64,000 nucleotides of DNA from the NCBI GenBank assembly GCA_918797485.1, contig CAKKNE010000003.1, positions 4,216,001 to 4,280,000 of the forward strand. The letters run 5' to 3'. The position numbers and the translations under genes are program-made. Below the pieces are notes generated by a model. That model saw only the letters and a program-made list of their open reading frames with translations, did not search any database and had not been told where the DNA came from. This document shows, in pieces, positions 27,432 through 37,089 of this stretch; positions within the stretch are counted from its first letter, which is position 1, and every line of letters begins with the position of its first letter. The stretch is from Pelagomonas calceolata (lineage: Eukaryota > Sar > Pelagophyceae > Pelagomonadales > Pelagomonadaceae).

Positions 27432-30400
27432 ATGGCGCGCCTCGTCCTATACGCGCTCGCTGCGCTCGCGACACGGGCCTACGACTGGACGACCCCGGGC
27501 GACGCGCTGACGCCGTTCGACTGCGACGCGTACCCGAACCCGATCCAAGTTTTTAAAGCGGACAATCAAAACCCGCCGTACAACGTGTCGGAGCTCGACC
27601 TCGCCACGGGCAAGTACAACAAGATCTGCGACTTCCCGCAGAAGAACGCCGGCGTCAACGGCTTCGCGCTCATGCAGTACCCCGACGGCGGGCCGCAGCC
27701 CGCGCTCAAGGACAACGTCTACTCGTTCGTCTGCCGCGGCAAGAAGCTCGAGCGCTTCGACTGCGCGAGCGTCTCCGAGCTCGACGGCACGCTCATCGCG
27801 CAGAAGGAGGGCACGACCTCCTTCTGCAACGCGGCGACGTTCGTGGGGACGACGTACTACTACACGAACGGCCTGCGGGGCAAGGACAACCAGATCTACC
27901 GCGTCACGGCCATGGAGACGGACGCCCCCGACTTCAAGCCGCGCGGCGACGCCCAGTTCAACGTCTCCGACTCAGTGTTGCGGGGCGCCGAGAACGACAT
28001 CACGTCGCTCGAGGAGGCGACCACGGGCGCGTTCGCCGAACTCATCAACGACGGCCTGCCCGGCCGCAAGTACGTCGTCGGCCTCGCCGCGAACCCGAAC
28101 TTCAAGGGCGGCAACGTGGAGCTCTTCGTCGCGCGCCTCGAGGAGGAAAAAGACGCAGCGGGAAACATTATTAATCCGTACGGCGCGCCGGAGGCCTACG
28201 CCGTCCCCTACTGTGTAGAATTCAACCAGTGCGTCGTAGAGTCTCGTGACATTTGATTTCTACACAGGTCCTCTACACGAAGTGCGTGAATGTGGACTGG
28301 TCCGGCCGGCCCGGGGGCGTCCCTTCGGCGAACGGCTGCATCCAGAGCACCTTCGGCGCGGCCTACACGTACGACGAAGGGACGTCGTCGTCTTCGTCAA
28401 TCACGCAGCCGCCGCGCCTCTTCTTCAGCAACAACGCCGGGTTGGGCCTCTTCGAGGTCATCATCCCGGCCGGTGGTGTCCTGTGTGGAAATCAACCGTG
28501 AGTTACGTGGGGCGCCTGGAAATGGATTCCACACAGGTGGCATCCCCCTGCCCGAGGGCCGCGACGGCTGCTGGAACAGCGGCGACCCTAGCGTCCCGGG
28601 CAACACCCACGTCTCGTGCGGGGAGGGCGGCACCGCCCAGACAGGCCTCTCCTTCTCCCTTAAATGGGTCGCGCAGTCGGCGGAGACGAGCAACAACGAC
28701 GGCAGCGCGTGCCCGGGCATCGCGGCGCCGGTCTTCCCCTCGATGGCGCCGACGATGACGCCCGCGCCGACGCAACAGCCGACGATCGGGTTCTGGAGCG
28801 ACCCCGAGAAGCCCTTCGACTGCGCCGCGCACCCGAACCCGATCCAGGTCTATGGAGCGCAGGCGCCGCCGCCGGCGTTCAACACCGAAGAATTGGACCT
28901 CGGGACCGGCGATTACGTGGTTATTGATGATTTCTCGCCCGTCCCGCCGACGGCGCTCTCCCCACCGGAAAACGTGAACGGCTTCGCCCTGATGCTCAAC
29001 CCCGACAACGGTAAGACGTACGCCTTCATCTGCGTCTTCGACGAGCTCAAATTAGTAAGATTTGACGGCACGCGGTCCACGGACGTGCCGCCGGGCGCCG
29101 GCTCGCTCACGGGCCAGCGGATCAACCCGGCGGATTCGGGGCAGAAGGTCAACGCCGCGGCCTTCATCAAGACGACGTACTACTACACGTCGCGCCTTCA
29201 AAGGAATGGCAAAGGCGACACGTACAACGCCATCTTTTACGTGTCAGACGTGCACACGGACACACCGTCGTATTTCGGCCCTTCCACCAGAAGGTTTTCG
29301 GTCAAGGAGGGGCTCCTTTCCGGAAGCGTGTCCGACATCACGAACCTCGAGGAGGAGCCGGGCCAGGTGATTATTAATGACGGCTGCGACGGGTGCTCGT
29401 ACCTCGTGGGGCTGGCCGCGGGGACGGCCACGACGCCGCCCGAGGTCTTCCTCGCGCGCATCGAGCAGGGCGGCCTCGTCCCCGAGTACTACGCCGTCCT
29501 CGAGGCCGCGTCCTGTGATGTCTACGTCGACAACCCTTCCGGACCGGGCTGCATCGCCGGCGACTACGGCGCCGCGTACACGTACGGCGGCGGCGGCGTG
29601 CCGCAGCAGGTGTTCTTCACGAACAACCTCGGCGAGGGCCTCTTCGAAGTCACGGCGCCGCCCGGGGGCATCGACGTGCCCGCCACGTGCTGGAACATTG
29701 GGATTAACGGCGTGGGCACCGAGGCCGACCCGGCCGCGCCCCACACGCGGTGCGCCACCGTCTCATTTTCATTGACGTGGAAGGCCGCGTCCGCGGCGAC
29801 GAATCAGAACGACGGCTCGGCGTGTCCGGGCCTCCCCGCGCCCGTCTTCCCGACGCCCGCGCCTTCATCAAGTCCCACGGCCGCGCCTTCATCAAAGCCG
29901 ACGGCCGCGCCCTCGCCTGGACCCACGGCGCGCCCGACGCCGGCGCCGACGGTCACACCCACCGCGAAACCGTCCCCGGCGCCGACGGCCGCTCCTTCGC
30001 CCGGACCCACGGCGCGCCCGACGCCGGCGCCGACGGCCGCTCCTTCGCCCGGACCCACGGCGCGCCCGACGCCGGCGCCGACGGTCGCACCCACCGCGAA
30101 ACCGTCCCCGGCGCCGACGGCCGCTCCTTCGCCCGGACCCACGGCGCGCCCGACGCCGGCGCCGACGGTCGCACCCACCGCGAAACCGTCCCCGGCGCCG
30201 ACGGTCGGGCCTACGACGCCCGGGCCGACGCCTGGACCCACAGTTCGCCCGACGCCCAGCCCTTCGACGCCGACGGCCACGGCAGACCCGACGGCCACGC
30301 CGACGACGCCGGCGCCCACGACGCCGATGCCGTCGCCAGGCCCGACGCCGGCGCCCACGACGCCGATGCCCTCCCCGGGCCCGACGGCCGCGCCGACGAC

Positions 30401-31777
30401 GCCGCAGCCGTCGCCGGGGCCGACGGCAACGCCGACGGCGGCTCCGACGGCCGCTCCCTCGGCCGGGCCGACGGCGGCGCCGACGGCAACGCCGACAGGA
30501 GTGCCGTCGTCCGCACCGACGGCAACGCCGACGGCCGCTCCGACGGCCGCGCCCACGGCAGTGCCGACGGCAGCGCCGACGATCGCGCCCACGGGAGTGC
30601 CGACGGCCGCTCCCTCGGCCGGGCCGACGGCGGCGCCGACGGCAACGCCGACAGGAGTGCCGTCGTCCGCGCCCACGGCAACGCCGACGGCCGCTCCGAC
30701 GGCCGCGCCCACGGCAGTGCCGACGGCAGCGCCGACGATCGCGCCCACGGGAGTGCCGACGGCCGCTCCCTCGGCCGGGCCTTCATCAATCCCGACGCTC
30801 GCGCCCACGGGCGTGCCGACGGTGCCCCCCACGGCCGGGCCGTCTGCTGTCCCTACTCTGGAGCCCACGGCGACGCACGCACCGACCCGCACGGAGACTT
30901 ACGCGCCGACGAGGATAACGGAAGCGCCATCCTACGCGCCGACGTCGGACACGTACGCGCCGTCGACGTCGCCGACGGTCACAGCCTGTGTGGAAATCAA
31001 AATTTTACGGCGCGTTCGGTGCTGCATCATCGCGTCGTCCTCTACGCCATCGACGCGACGCCTGCTCGATGGCGTGGCGATGCCGGTTCCTCGCCGCTCG
31101 ACCAAGCCAGGACGGCCGCGTCATCGCCGAGCACCCGACGCACTGGTTGATTTCCACAGGTCACAGCGTCGCCGACGAACCGCATTTTCCGCGCGACCGA
31201 CGCCACGATCTGCACGGCCCGCGACGTCTGGCTCGCGAACCGAGATCTGGCCCTACAGGCGTACGGCCCCATCGCGACCTGGGACACGTCCCGCGTCACG
31301 ACGATGAGCTGCCTCTTCACGCCGTACACCCAGTGCAAGAACGGGGCCGACACGTCCAAGTGCAGCATCAACCGCAGCGCGGGCCAGTTCAACGACGATA
31401 TTGGAGCGTGGGACACGTCGTCTGTCACAAACATGTTCGGCATGTTTGGCGATAATTCCCAGTTCAACCAGGACATCAGCGGCTGGGACACGGCGCGCGT
31501 CACGACGATGGCGGGCATGTTCTACTCCGCGCGCAAGTTCAACCAGCCGCTGCAGAGCTGGGACGTGTCGGGCCTGACAGGGTTCATCCAAGGACAGGCG
31601 CCGGGCCCCGGGCTCTACGAGATGTTCACGAGGGCCACGGCCTTCGACCAGAATCTGGGCTGGTGCGTCTCGGAAGCCGTCAACCCGCAGCAGCCGTCCC
31701 TGACGTTCTCCGGCACGGTCTGCGGGTCGTACGACTGCGGCGTCCGGACTGTGGCGAACCCGGCCACGGACTGCTAG
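27432..31777 (+). CDS. Secreted mosaic protein: duplicated PNPIQV module, Pro-Thr linker, DUF285 repeats
   Basis: Four exons (27432-28202, 28268-28472, 28537-30977, 31160-31777), 1,344 residues. A signal peptide (MARLVLYALAALATRAYDW) is followed by two copies of a ~390-residue module. Each begins FDC-x-A-x-PNPIQV and has ELDL-x-TG-x-Y, NGFALM, a KL-x-RFD segment, TYYYT, NDITSLEE/SDITNLEE, GLFEV and NNDGSACPG-type ends. A long Pro-Thr/Ala linker (residues ~830-1140) with DNA-level repeats follows, then one DUF285 block ([16 protein letters not shown] ... FDQNLGWCV). Probably cell-surface or extracellular. All three introns are family A introners and each removal keeps frame. Confidence 0.85.
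28211..28267. mobile_element. Introner family A, 57 bp (minimal)
   Basis: CTGTGTAGAATTCAA ... TTGATTTCTACACAG, almost all terminal repeat. Flanks are GTCCCCTA (28203-28210) and GTCCTCTA (28268-28275), 7 of 8 matching. Intron 28203-28267 joins EAYA to VLYTKCVNVDW, phase 0, with the donor GTCCCC in the left target copy. Confidence 0.9.
28481..28536. mobile_element. Introner family A, 56 bp (minimal)
   Basis: CTGTGTGGAAATCAA ... GGATTCCACACAG. Flanks are GTGGTGTC and GTGGCATC, 6 of 8. Intron 28473-28536 (64 bp, phase 1) restores IIPAGG-IPLPEGRDGCWN. With the preceding element it shows that ~40 bp between inverted ends is enough. Confidence 0.9.
29950..30200 (+). repeat. Linker repeats, period roughly 80-85 bp
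   Basis: CCGCGAAACCGTCCCCGGCG-type units recur about three times, coding PTxAPTAKPSPAPTAAPSPG-like peptide. They lie within the Pro-Thr linker of the secreted mosaic protein and make long frames open on the other strand. Confidence 0.7.
30453..30764 (+). repeat. Two tandem 156-bp units in the Pro-Thr linker
   Basis: GCTCCCTCGGCCGGGCC begins at 30453, 30609 and 30765, giving two near-identical 52-codon units and the start of a third. It indicates recent length change by unequal exchange or slippage. Confidence 0.85.
30986..31159. mobile_element. Introner family A, 174 bp
   Basis: CTGTGTGGAAATCAA ... TTGATTTCCACAG with perfect 8-bp target repeats GTCACAGC (30978-30985, 31160-31167). It is nearly identical inside to the element at 7522-7722 apart from a ~27-bp gap, but lies in the opposite orientation relative to its host gene. 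Intron 30978-31159 is phase 0. Confidence 0.95.
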
Positions 31778-31960
31778 GTCCTCCGCGCGCGCGCGCGCTT
31801 TATCTATCCCTCCCCATCCCTCTCCCTCTCCCCGTCCCCGTCCCGCCCGCCCTTCCCTCCTTCCCTTAGATAAACCTCGTCGGGTATCGAAAGCGTCTTG
31901 GTTGGTCCCGTGAATACTTTGCGGCAAAGCCAAGGCTCTGTTCTCACATCCCTCCCGTTT

Positions 31961-32100
31961 GCTAGTGTCTTATTACAGGCCGCTAGCCCACGCGGGATTA
32001 AAAGCCGACGTTTCATCGTCGACGCGGCGCTCGCGGCCAGACGTGTCTGCGCGTGGCGTAATATAGGCCGAGTTGTTCGCCGCGCACCGCCGCGCGCGCG
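31961..32100 (+). repeat. ~140-bp repeat, copy 1 (includes CTAG box)
   Basis: Aligns with 36393-36530: both have the box, then CCCACGC, a GCCGACG and TTTCATCGTC segment, GGCGCTCGCGGCCAGACGTG and GGCCGAGTTGTTCGCCG. Differences are scattered substitutions and small gaps. Confidence 0.85.
31962..31986 (+). promoter_or_regulatory. CTAG box 7
   Basis: GCTAGTGTCTTATTAC then AGGCCGCTAGC; a 3-bp longer variant (TTA duplicated). Not near an annotated start: 185 bp after one stop and ~200 bp from another. Confidence 0.55.
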
Positions 32101-32184
32101 GAGAAGGCGGCCGCCGCCCGCATTGAATGGTTTAACTTACTTAGTCACAAGTCGAGCGGACACGACGAACGAAGGCGCCACTCT

Positions 32185-33957
32185 TCACGCGAAATCAAAT
32201 CCCCAGCGCTCCAGCTCGTCGTCCATCTCGTCCTCGCGCGCCCTCCGATCACCGAAGTCGCCGAGAGAAATACACATTCGGAATCCACAACCCTCCTTCT
32301 TGCAAGCGAGACTTTTTTGACTGTTGCGCATGACGACGTCGTGGATCTCTTTGAACGGGAACCAGTAGCGCGCCCGGCAATTCCCCCGCGGGCACTGCAG
32401 TGCCAGGACACCACGTGGCGGCGTGCCGCGATGTGGCGCCACGTCCCACAGCACCGAACCGTTCCGCGGATTTATTGATTTCCCGAGCTGCTTCGCGGCA
32501 TCACTCTCGGCGTTCGCGAGCTGCACGGACACGCGTCGCCGCAGCGCCTCCTGCTCCGCCTCCTCCTCTCGCAGAGGATCGACGTCGTTTCTGATCAAAT
32601 CTGCTAAAGCGGGGCAGAACGTAAGCATCGCGGCGATTCGCGCGCGCGACGCCTCCGCGAACGCGGCCTTCAGTTGCGGGCCCTTGGCCGCCTCCGCCGC
32701 GTAGGCTTCCCGCGCGTCCTTGACGTGCGCCTCCTGTTGATCTAAGTCTGTTCGCGATATCATCTTGGCCTCGGCCTCCTTTTGATCGAGGTCCGCTTTG
32801 AGCGCCTCGAGCTTCGACAGGTGCTCCCCTAACGCGCGTTGGGCTTCGTCCGCGGCCCGATCTAGTATTTCGTTTGCATCCGTAACTCTAATCAACCCCT
32901 GCGGCACAACTAACGTCGGCGCGGCGCGCGGCGCCACGACCTCCGGCGGCGCGGCGAAGCCAAGCGCGTGCTCCGCGGGCCTACCCAGCACCCGCGCGAC
33001 CTTCAGAGCGAAAGCGGCCCCCGCGCCAGAGCCCGCCGCGCTGGGGGCCGTCGTGCCGGAGCCCGCCGCGCCAGTCGTCGACGGCGCCTCGTAACCGGCG
33101 TCGCCCGGCGCTAGACGAGTGAGCTGGGCTTTGGGGATGGCCACCTCGCTCTTGTAGACGCCGGCCAGGGGCAAAAACGGCACGTCGAGCCGCACGCGGG
33201 GGCAGCCGTTACCCGCGAGGCCTCCGAGGACGACGCCGGCGCCGTGAGTCAGCGTGCGGACGCGCGCGCCCGGGACGATGCCGTCTTCGTCGTCACTACT
33301 GCTCGAGGCGGGCTCGGCGGCTTCGAGGGCCTTTTTCAGCTTTGGCGCGTCCTTCTTGCCCCTGATGGTGAGGCCGTGTCGCTCAGCAGCTTTCCGGAGG
33401 CGTGCGAGCGACAGGCGGTGGCCCGTGCTGCTGCCCGCACTTCTAAGCGCCTTCAGCACGATTCTATCGTCGTCACACCAGGCACTCGCCGCGGCCGGGG
33501 CCGCGGCTGGGGCGGCGTCCGCCGCCGGCGCCTCCTCGATGGAGTGATCGCCGTCGTGGTCTCGCGCTTCAGCGTCCTCGGCGCGCAGCCGCCCTTCGCT
33601 CGTCGTCGCGCGGCTCTCCTGGTCTACTAGCATCTGCGACAGCTGGTCGGCGGCCTGGCCCAAGGCACCGGTGAGGCCGCCCTCCGACGAAGTCGTCTCC
33701 GCCGCTCCCGGCGCTTGCGCACCCGGCGCTTGAGCATCTCCTGTTCGGCGCCGCCCGTGTGGCCCCGCGTTCGGAGTTTGGCGTGAAGGCTTTTGAGGGC
33801 TCGTCCGCGGCGTGCGTTGTTGCACATGGCGCGGCGCGTCGCGCAGATCTTCTTCGCCTTGCGTTTGGGCCGCCGCCTGGGCAAGCTGCTTTTTGAGATC
33901 CGCCCGGTCTCGTGCGGCGGCCTCTTGCGAGCCTCCAAGGCCGCCGGGTCTTTCCAT
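32185..33957 (-). CDS. Coiled-coil protein with C-terminal Zn-ribbon-like Cys cluster
   Basis: 590 residues, intronless. N-terminal ~150 residues are low-complexity Ala/Gln/Arg. Residues ~165-235 hold a helical segment and an acidic patch (SSSSDDEDGIVPG), followed by GARVRTLTHGAGVVLGGL, a small-barrel-like (SH3/KOW) stretch. A coiled coil covers ~365-470 (DEAQRALGEHLSKLEALKADLDQKEAEAKM). The C-terminus has LQCPRGNCRARYWFPF and SLACKKEGCGFRMCI, so CPRGNC plus CKKEGC could bind zinc. Family unknown; RNA or ubiquitin pathways are guesses. Confidence 0.65.
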   Translation of the reverse strand: MERPGGLGGSQEAAARDRADLKKQLAQAAAQTQGEEDLRDAPRHVQQRTPRTSPQKPSRQTPNAGPHGRRRTGDAQAPGAQAPGAAETTSSEGGLTGALGQAADQLSQMLVDQESRATTSEGRLRAEDAEARDHDGDHSIEEAPAADAAPAAAPAAASAWCDDDRIVLKALRSAGSSTGHRLSLARLRKAAERHGLTIRGKKDAPKLKKALEAAEPASSSSDDEDGIVPGARVRTLTHGAGVVLGGLAGNGCPRVRLDVPFLPLAGVYKSEVAIPKAQLTRLAPGDAGYEAPSTTGAAGSGTTAPSAAGSGAGAAFALKVARVLGRPAEHALGFAAPPEVVAPRAAPTLVVPQGLIRVTDANEILDRAADEAQRALGEHLSKLEALKADLDQKEAEAKMISRTDLDQQEAHVKDAREAYAAEAAKGPQLKAAFAEASRARIAAMLTFCPALADLIRNDVDPLREEEAEQEALRRRVSVQLANAESDAAKQLGKSINPRNGSVLWDVAPHRGTPPRGVLALQCPRGNCRARYWFPFKEIHDVVMRNSQKSLACKKEGCGFRMCISLGDFGDRRAREDEMDDELERWGFDFA

Positions 33958-34042
33958 CGCTATCTGTCAGGCGTCGCCAAGTCCTTCTTCCAGCGTACGT
34001 GCCCTAGCGGGGGCGTTTTTGCGAGAGAGCAGCTCTCTGGAG

Positions 34043-34064
34043 CTAGCGCCCTGTAAGACACTAG
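34043..34064 (-). promoter_or_regulatory. CTAG box 8
   Basis: GCTAGCGCCCT then GTAAGACACTAGC, a consensus copy. It is 86 bp from the minus-strand ATG at 33957 and 158 bp before the ATG at 34222. Confidence 0.7.
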
Positions 34065-34221
34065 CAATCTGCCGCGCTGCCCCGCCGGACGCAGCAATAC
34101 CAGCCCTGAAAGCGTAGCAGAGGCCAGAGAACTCCTCATCTATCAGAAATAAATCACTCGAGACGACAGCGGTGCAAGTTTCGCGCGCCGCACCCTCTAC
34201 GGCCTAGGCATCCGGTGCACC

Positions 34222-36283
34222 ATGGTGAGGGGCTTCAACCTCATCACGACATACGATGGCAGCGAATCCATATGCCAAAAGCTGCGGCGCCAATTCCGCG
34301 GCCCGGCGTTTGCCCTTCTCTGCGTCCTCGTCGCCGAGCGCACGCTCGGCCTCGACATGTGTGCGCACATGGACTCGCTCGGCGCCAAAACCTTGGCGCG
34401 GCTCTTTAGCGCGGGCGTCGCGTTCAACGTGACCTACTACACGAAGATCCTGCTACGGCGGATCAAGCTGCCGTCGACGGCCCTCACGAAGATCGAGACC
34501 ACGAACTTTGGTTTGCTAGAGCGATTCGGCGTGCTCGCGCCCGACGGCAAGGTCGGGCCGCTCGTGAAGGTCATGCACCCCCAAGTCTGGTCGACGTACG
34601 ACGTTGCGGACGCCGCCGCCGAATTTACGGTAGCATGCACCACTTATGCGTTATGTCTTGATTATGCGGGAACAATATCGTTGCCCTGGGAGGACTTCTA
34701 CTCGCCGTTCTGCATCTTCGGCGTCATCGTCGTCATGTGTTGCTGTGTCTTTGGCTTTGTTCGACTCAAAAATGGTGATGATACGGAGCCCCACCGGAAC
34801 CACCTCGGCTGCCTCGTCGCGAGGATTTGCATCCTCGGAAATTTAACGGTCTTCACCATGAAGGCGACCTGCATTTTCATGATCATGATGTGGCAGTACG
34901 TCGGCGGTCCCTTATTAATCGACGAGTACTACAAGACGTTCCGGAAGATCGACAATGGGCGGAACGTCAAAACGCCTTTTCCGAACACTCTTTTCGAGCC
35001 GTACGAGAAGGGCACGACCGACGAAGAAGTGGAGACGGCCGGCTTTGACCAGGAGGCGCCAGATTTAGATCCGAGCAAGATAGGTGGTGACGATGGCGAT
35101 TCATCAAAATTAGTCTTCGAGTTCGACAACAAGAGGGATCTGGGTGGTTACTCGTCGTTTCTTACCACGTTCCGAGACGCATTCAACAATAATCTAGATA
35201 AGACCATTAGGCGCCTGAAGCACTACTTCGATCGCGACGACGAAAGGGCAAGTGGCAGCGTTGATTTACCTTCAAATGAACGCCGTCGACGCGATATTGT
35301 ACGCCGCATGACTGCTTGATGGCGTGGAGTTGATTGCGCGACTCACTGGTCCACATCGACACAGGCCGATGCCGAAGCGCAGGGCGTCGGCTCCTACTTC
35401 GACATGCGGTGCTTTAAATTCGAGGGGATGAGGGCCTGGTTGCGGGAGCGCTGTGGACTGTGCTCGTCGTTGTTAGATAGGGCGCGGGCGATGATCGCGA
35501 GACCCAAACCGGCCGCTGGCGAGAAATACTGGATGGTTGTGCAGACGTTTCTGCCATGCTTCGACCCCTTCAAACCTTTGCCGCTGCTCTTATTTACGGA
35601 GGTAGTACCTCCGTACAAGATGATCTGGTGGTCGTCTCTCGCCAAGACGCTCGCGGTCCTGAAGGCTACGCGAGCGACTGGCATGTATTTATTGTTGACG
35701 TTACTAGACACGCTACGGTATGATTGGAAGTTGAAGGTGCCGCAGAATTACCTGTCGACCGACGGGAAGCGGTGGGATTTAAATAGATTGAAAATCCGCG
35801 AGGCGGCGCCCAAATTCCTCATCTTATTTATTTGGTCGCTCTGGTGGATTCTGAGGCTCTTTTGGTTAAGTCTCTTCCGGGGCTTTGGATTTAGGGTGCT
35901 GACACGGCGTCCTCGAAGCACCTTGGAATTGAGTGACGCCATCGACGCGACGTTGACTTCTGCTCGATGGCGTGGAGGTTGACGCCGGTCGAGGACGTCC
36001 GCCGAGGCACGCACGCGTCATGATGTCCACACAGGTCTGCCTGGTGCGCCAGGACGGCACCGTCGTCAAGGAGTGGGTCGCGCAGCGCCGCGCCGCGACG
36101 CGCCACCCGATGCCGCCGTTCCCCGACAAAATCAACCTGCACCTCTCGAAAGAATCTTACCACAATGTCGGCGCCTCGGCGGCCGGCGAGGCGCACGCCG
36201 TCGACGTCAAGCTGCTGGCCGACTGCCTGGAGCACCTGGCCGACGACGAGCTCTTCGAGAAGGTCGCGGCGCTGGGGAAGTAG
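34222..36283 (+). CDS. Multipass membrane protein, unknown family
   Basis: Exons 34222-35259, 35365-35895 and 36035-36283 give 605 residues. Likely membrane segments: PAFALLCVLVAERTLGL, FTVACTTYALCLDYA, FCIFGVIVVMCCCVFGFV, ICILGNLTVFTMKATCIFMI (MMWQYVG follows) and, in exon 2, FLILFIWSLWWILRLFWLSL. A hydrophilic acidic loop (~265-345) separates the groups. Exon 3 is soluble (VCLVRQDGTVVKEWVAQRR ... LADCLEHLADDELFEKVAAL). I do not recognise a transporter family. Splice sites were chosen to keep frame: ERASGS/ADAEAQG and GFGFR/VCLVRQ. Confidence 0.7.
35260..35364 (+). other. Intron 1 of the multipass protein gene (introner-like)
   Basis: GTTGATTTACC to CATCGACACAG, 105 bp, phase 0. It contains GAACGCCGTCGACGCGAT and TTGATGGCGTGGAG, the introner core and its complement. 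The target copies are not clear here. Confidence 0.65.
35896..36034 (+). mobile_element. Introner, family A-like (139 bp)
   Basis: GTGCTGACACGG to TGATGTCCACACAG, phase 0. It contains GACGCCATCGACGCGACG and CTCGATGGCGTGGAGG. The 3' end is the family A terminus; the matching 5' terminus is degraded. Confidence 0.75.
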
Positions 36284-36392
36284 ACGGGCTCCTCGTCTCT
36301 ATCTAGCAAGTAACTACGTGATACTGTGCAAACTTACCTGCCCATAGCCACCGCGTCGGCCATAGTAATAGTAGGTTGGCCTGCGGGCTTGT

Positions 36393-36530
36393 GCTAGTGT
36401 CTTACAGGCCGCTAGCCCACGCTGGATCGATTAAGCCGACGGTTTTCATCGTCCTCCGTGGCGCTCGCGGCCAGACGTGTCTGCGCGCGGCGTAATAGAG
36501 GCCGAGTTGTTCGCCGGACCGCCGCGCTCC
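36393..36530 (+). repeat. ~140-bp repeat, copy 2 (includes CTAG box)
   Basis: Partner of 31961-32100. It lies just upstream of the UIM-protein start, so it may be the functional promoter copy. Confidence 0.85.
36394..36415 (+). promoter_or_regulatory. CTAG box 9
   Basis: GCTAGTGTCTTAC then AGGCCGCTAGC, perfect consensus. 229 bp before the ATG at 36644. Confidence 0.7.
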
Positions 36531-36643
36531 GCTCCAGCACGCCGGGCGCGAGAACCGGGCGCCGGTCCGGGAGACTCCGAGTGAACTTTCCCAGCGTGAA
36601 ACCCTCGCGACGCGGGGAGGAGCCGGCCGCGGGTCCGAGACCA

Positions 36644-37012
36644 ATGTGGCAAGCCCTCTTCGGCCGCGGCGGCCGGAACAACGACGACACGGCCAGCGAC
36701 GAGGCCGTCGCGCGCGCCCTCCAGGCGTCCCTCGACGACGCCGCCGCCCGGCGCCGGCGACGCGACTCCAGTTACGCGGCGGAGCTCTCGCGCAAGCTCA
36801 ACGGCGGCGCCGACGCGTTCATCGACCTCACGGGCCATGAAAACGACCGCCGCCGCTCCGTCGTGGACCTCCGCTCGCCACGCCTTCTGTTCGCGCGGCC
36901 GGCGCCTCGGCCGGCGCTTCGCGATGTACACCGGGGGCCTCGTCGACGCCGACGACGACGCCTTCGCGGACTTCGACGACTACTGAGGAGGGGTCGTTCC
37001 GAGGGCGCCTAA
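36644..37012 (+). CDS. Small ubiquitin-interacting-motif protein
   Basis: 122 residues in the ATG frame. Residues ~15-32 (TASDEAVARALQASLDDAAA) fit a UIM: acidic start, hydrophobic, then A-L-x-x-S and acids. After ~residue 68 the frame turns into an Arg run that looks non-native, while a second frame in the same DNA encodes MYTGGLVDADDDAFADFDDY and a stop at 36983-36985. The natural protein probably shifts to that acidic end, but no GT-AG pair is present between them. It lies next to a HECT ubiquitin ligase, facing it. Confidence 0.5.
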   Translation: MWQALFGRGGRNNDDTASDEAVARALQASLDDAAARRRRRDSSYAAELSRKLNGGADAFIDLTGHENDRRRSVVDLRSPRLLFARPAPRPALRDVHRGPRRRRRRRLRGLRRLLRRGRSEGA

Positions 37013-37089
37013 GACCACAAGATCTACCACAAGACAAGGGCCATCGCCGCGACGGCCTAAGAAGACAAGAATGTACATTACACACCACA

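Larger units (their letters stand above)
31778..32184. other. Convergent intergenic region with pyrimidine tract, box and repeat
   Basis: Lies between two 3' ends. It has a C/T tract (31801-31866), CTAG box 7 and a repeat shared with 36393-36530. A promoter-type box between two stops is unexpected. Confidence 0.6.
36284..36643. other. Intergenic with CTAG box and repeat
   Basis: Holds CTAG box 9 and copy 2 of the ~140-bp repeat. Open frames through it are shared with the non-coding copy at 31961, so I treat them as non-coding. Confidence 0.6.

Noticed and set aside
29750-31150. Long alternative-frame ORFs over the Pro-Thr linker, on both strands
   Set aside because: They arise from GC-rich tandem repeats whose length keeps all frames open. 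The plus frame runs into an introner at 30986, and neither has domain-like sequence.
36446-36931. 161-codon minus frame over the UIM gene
   Set aside because: Starts in low-complexity Arg codons and runs through the non-coding ~140-bp repeat; antisense to a recognisable UIM.
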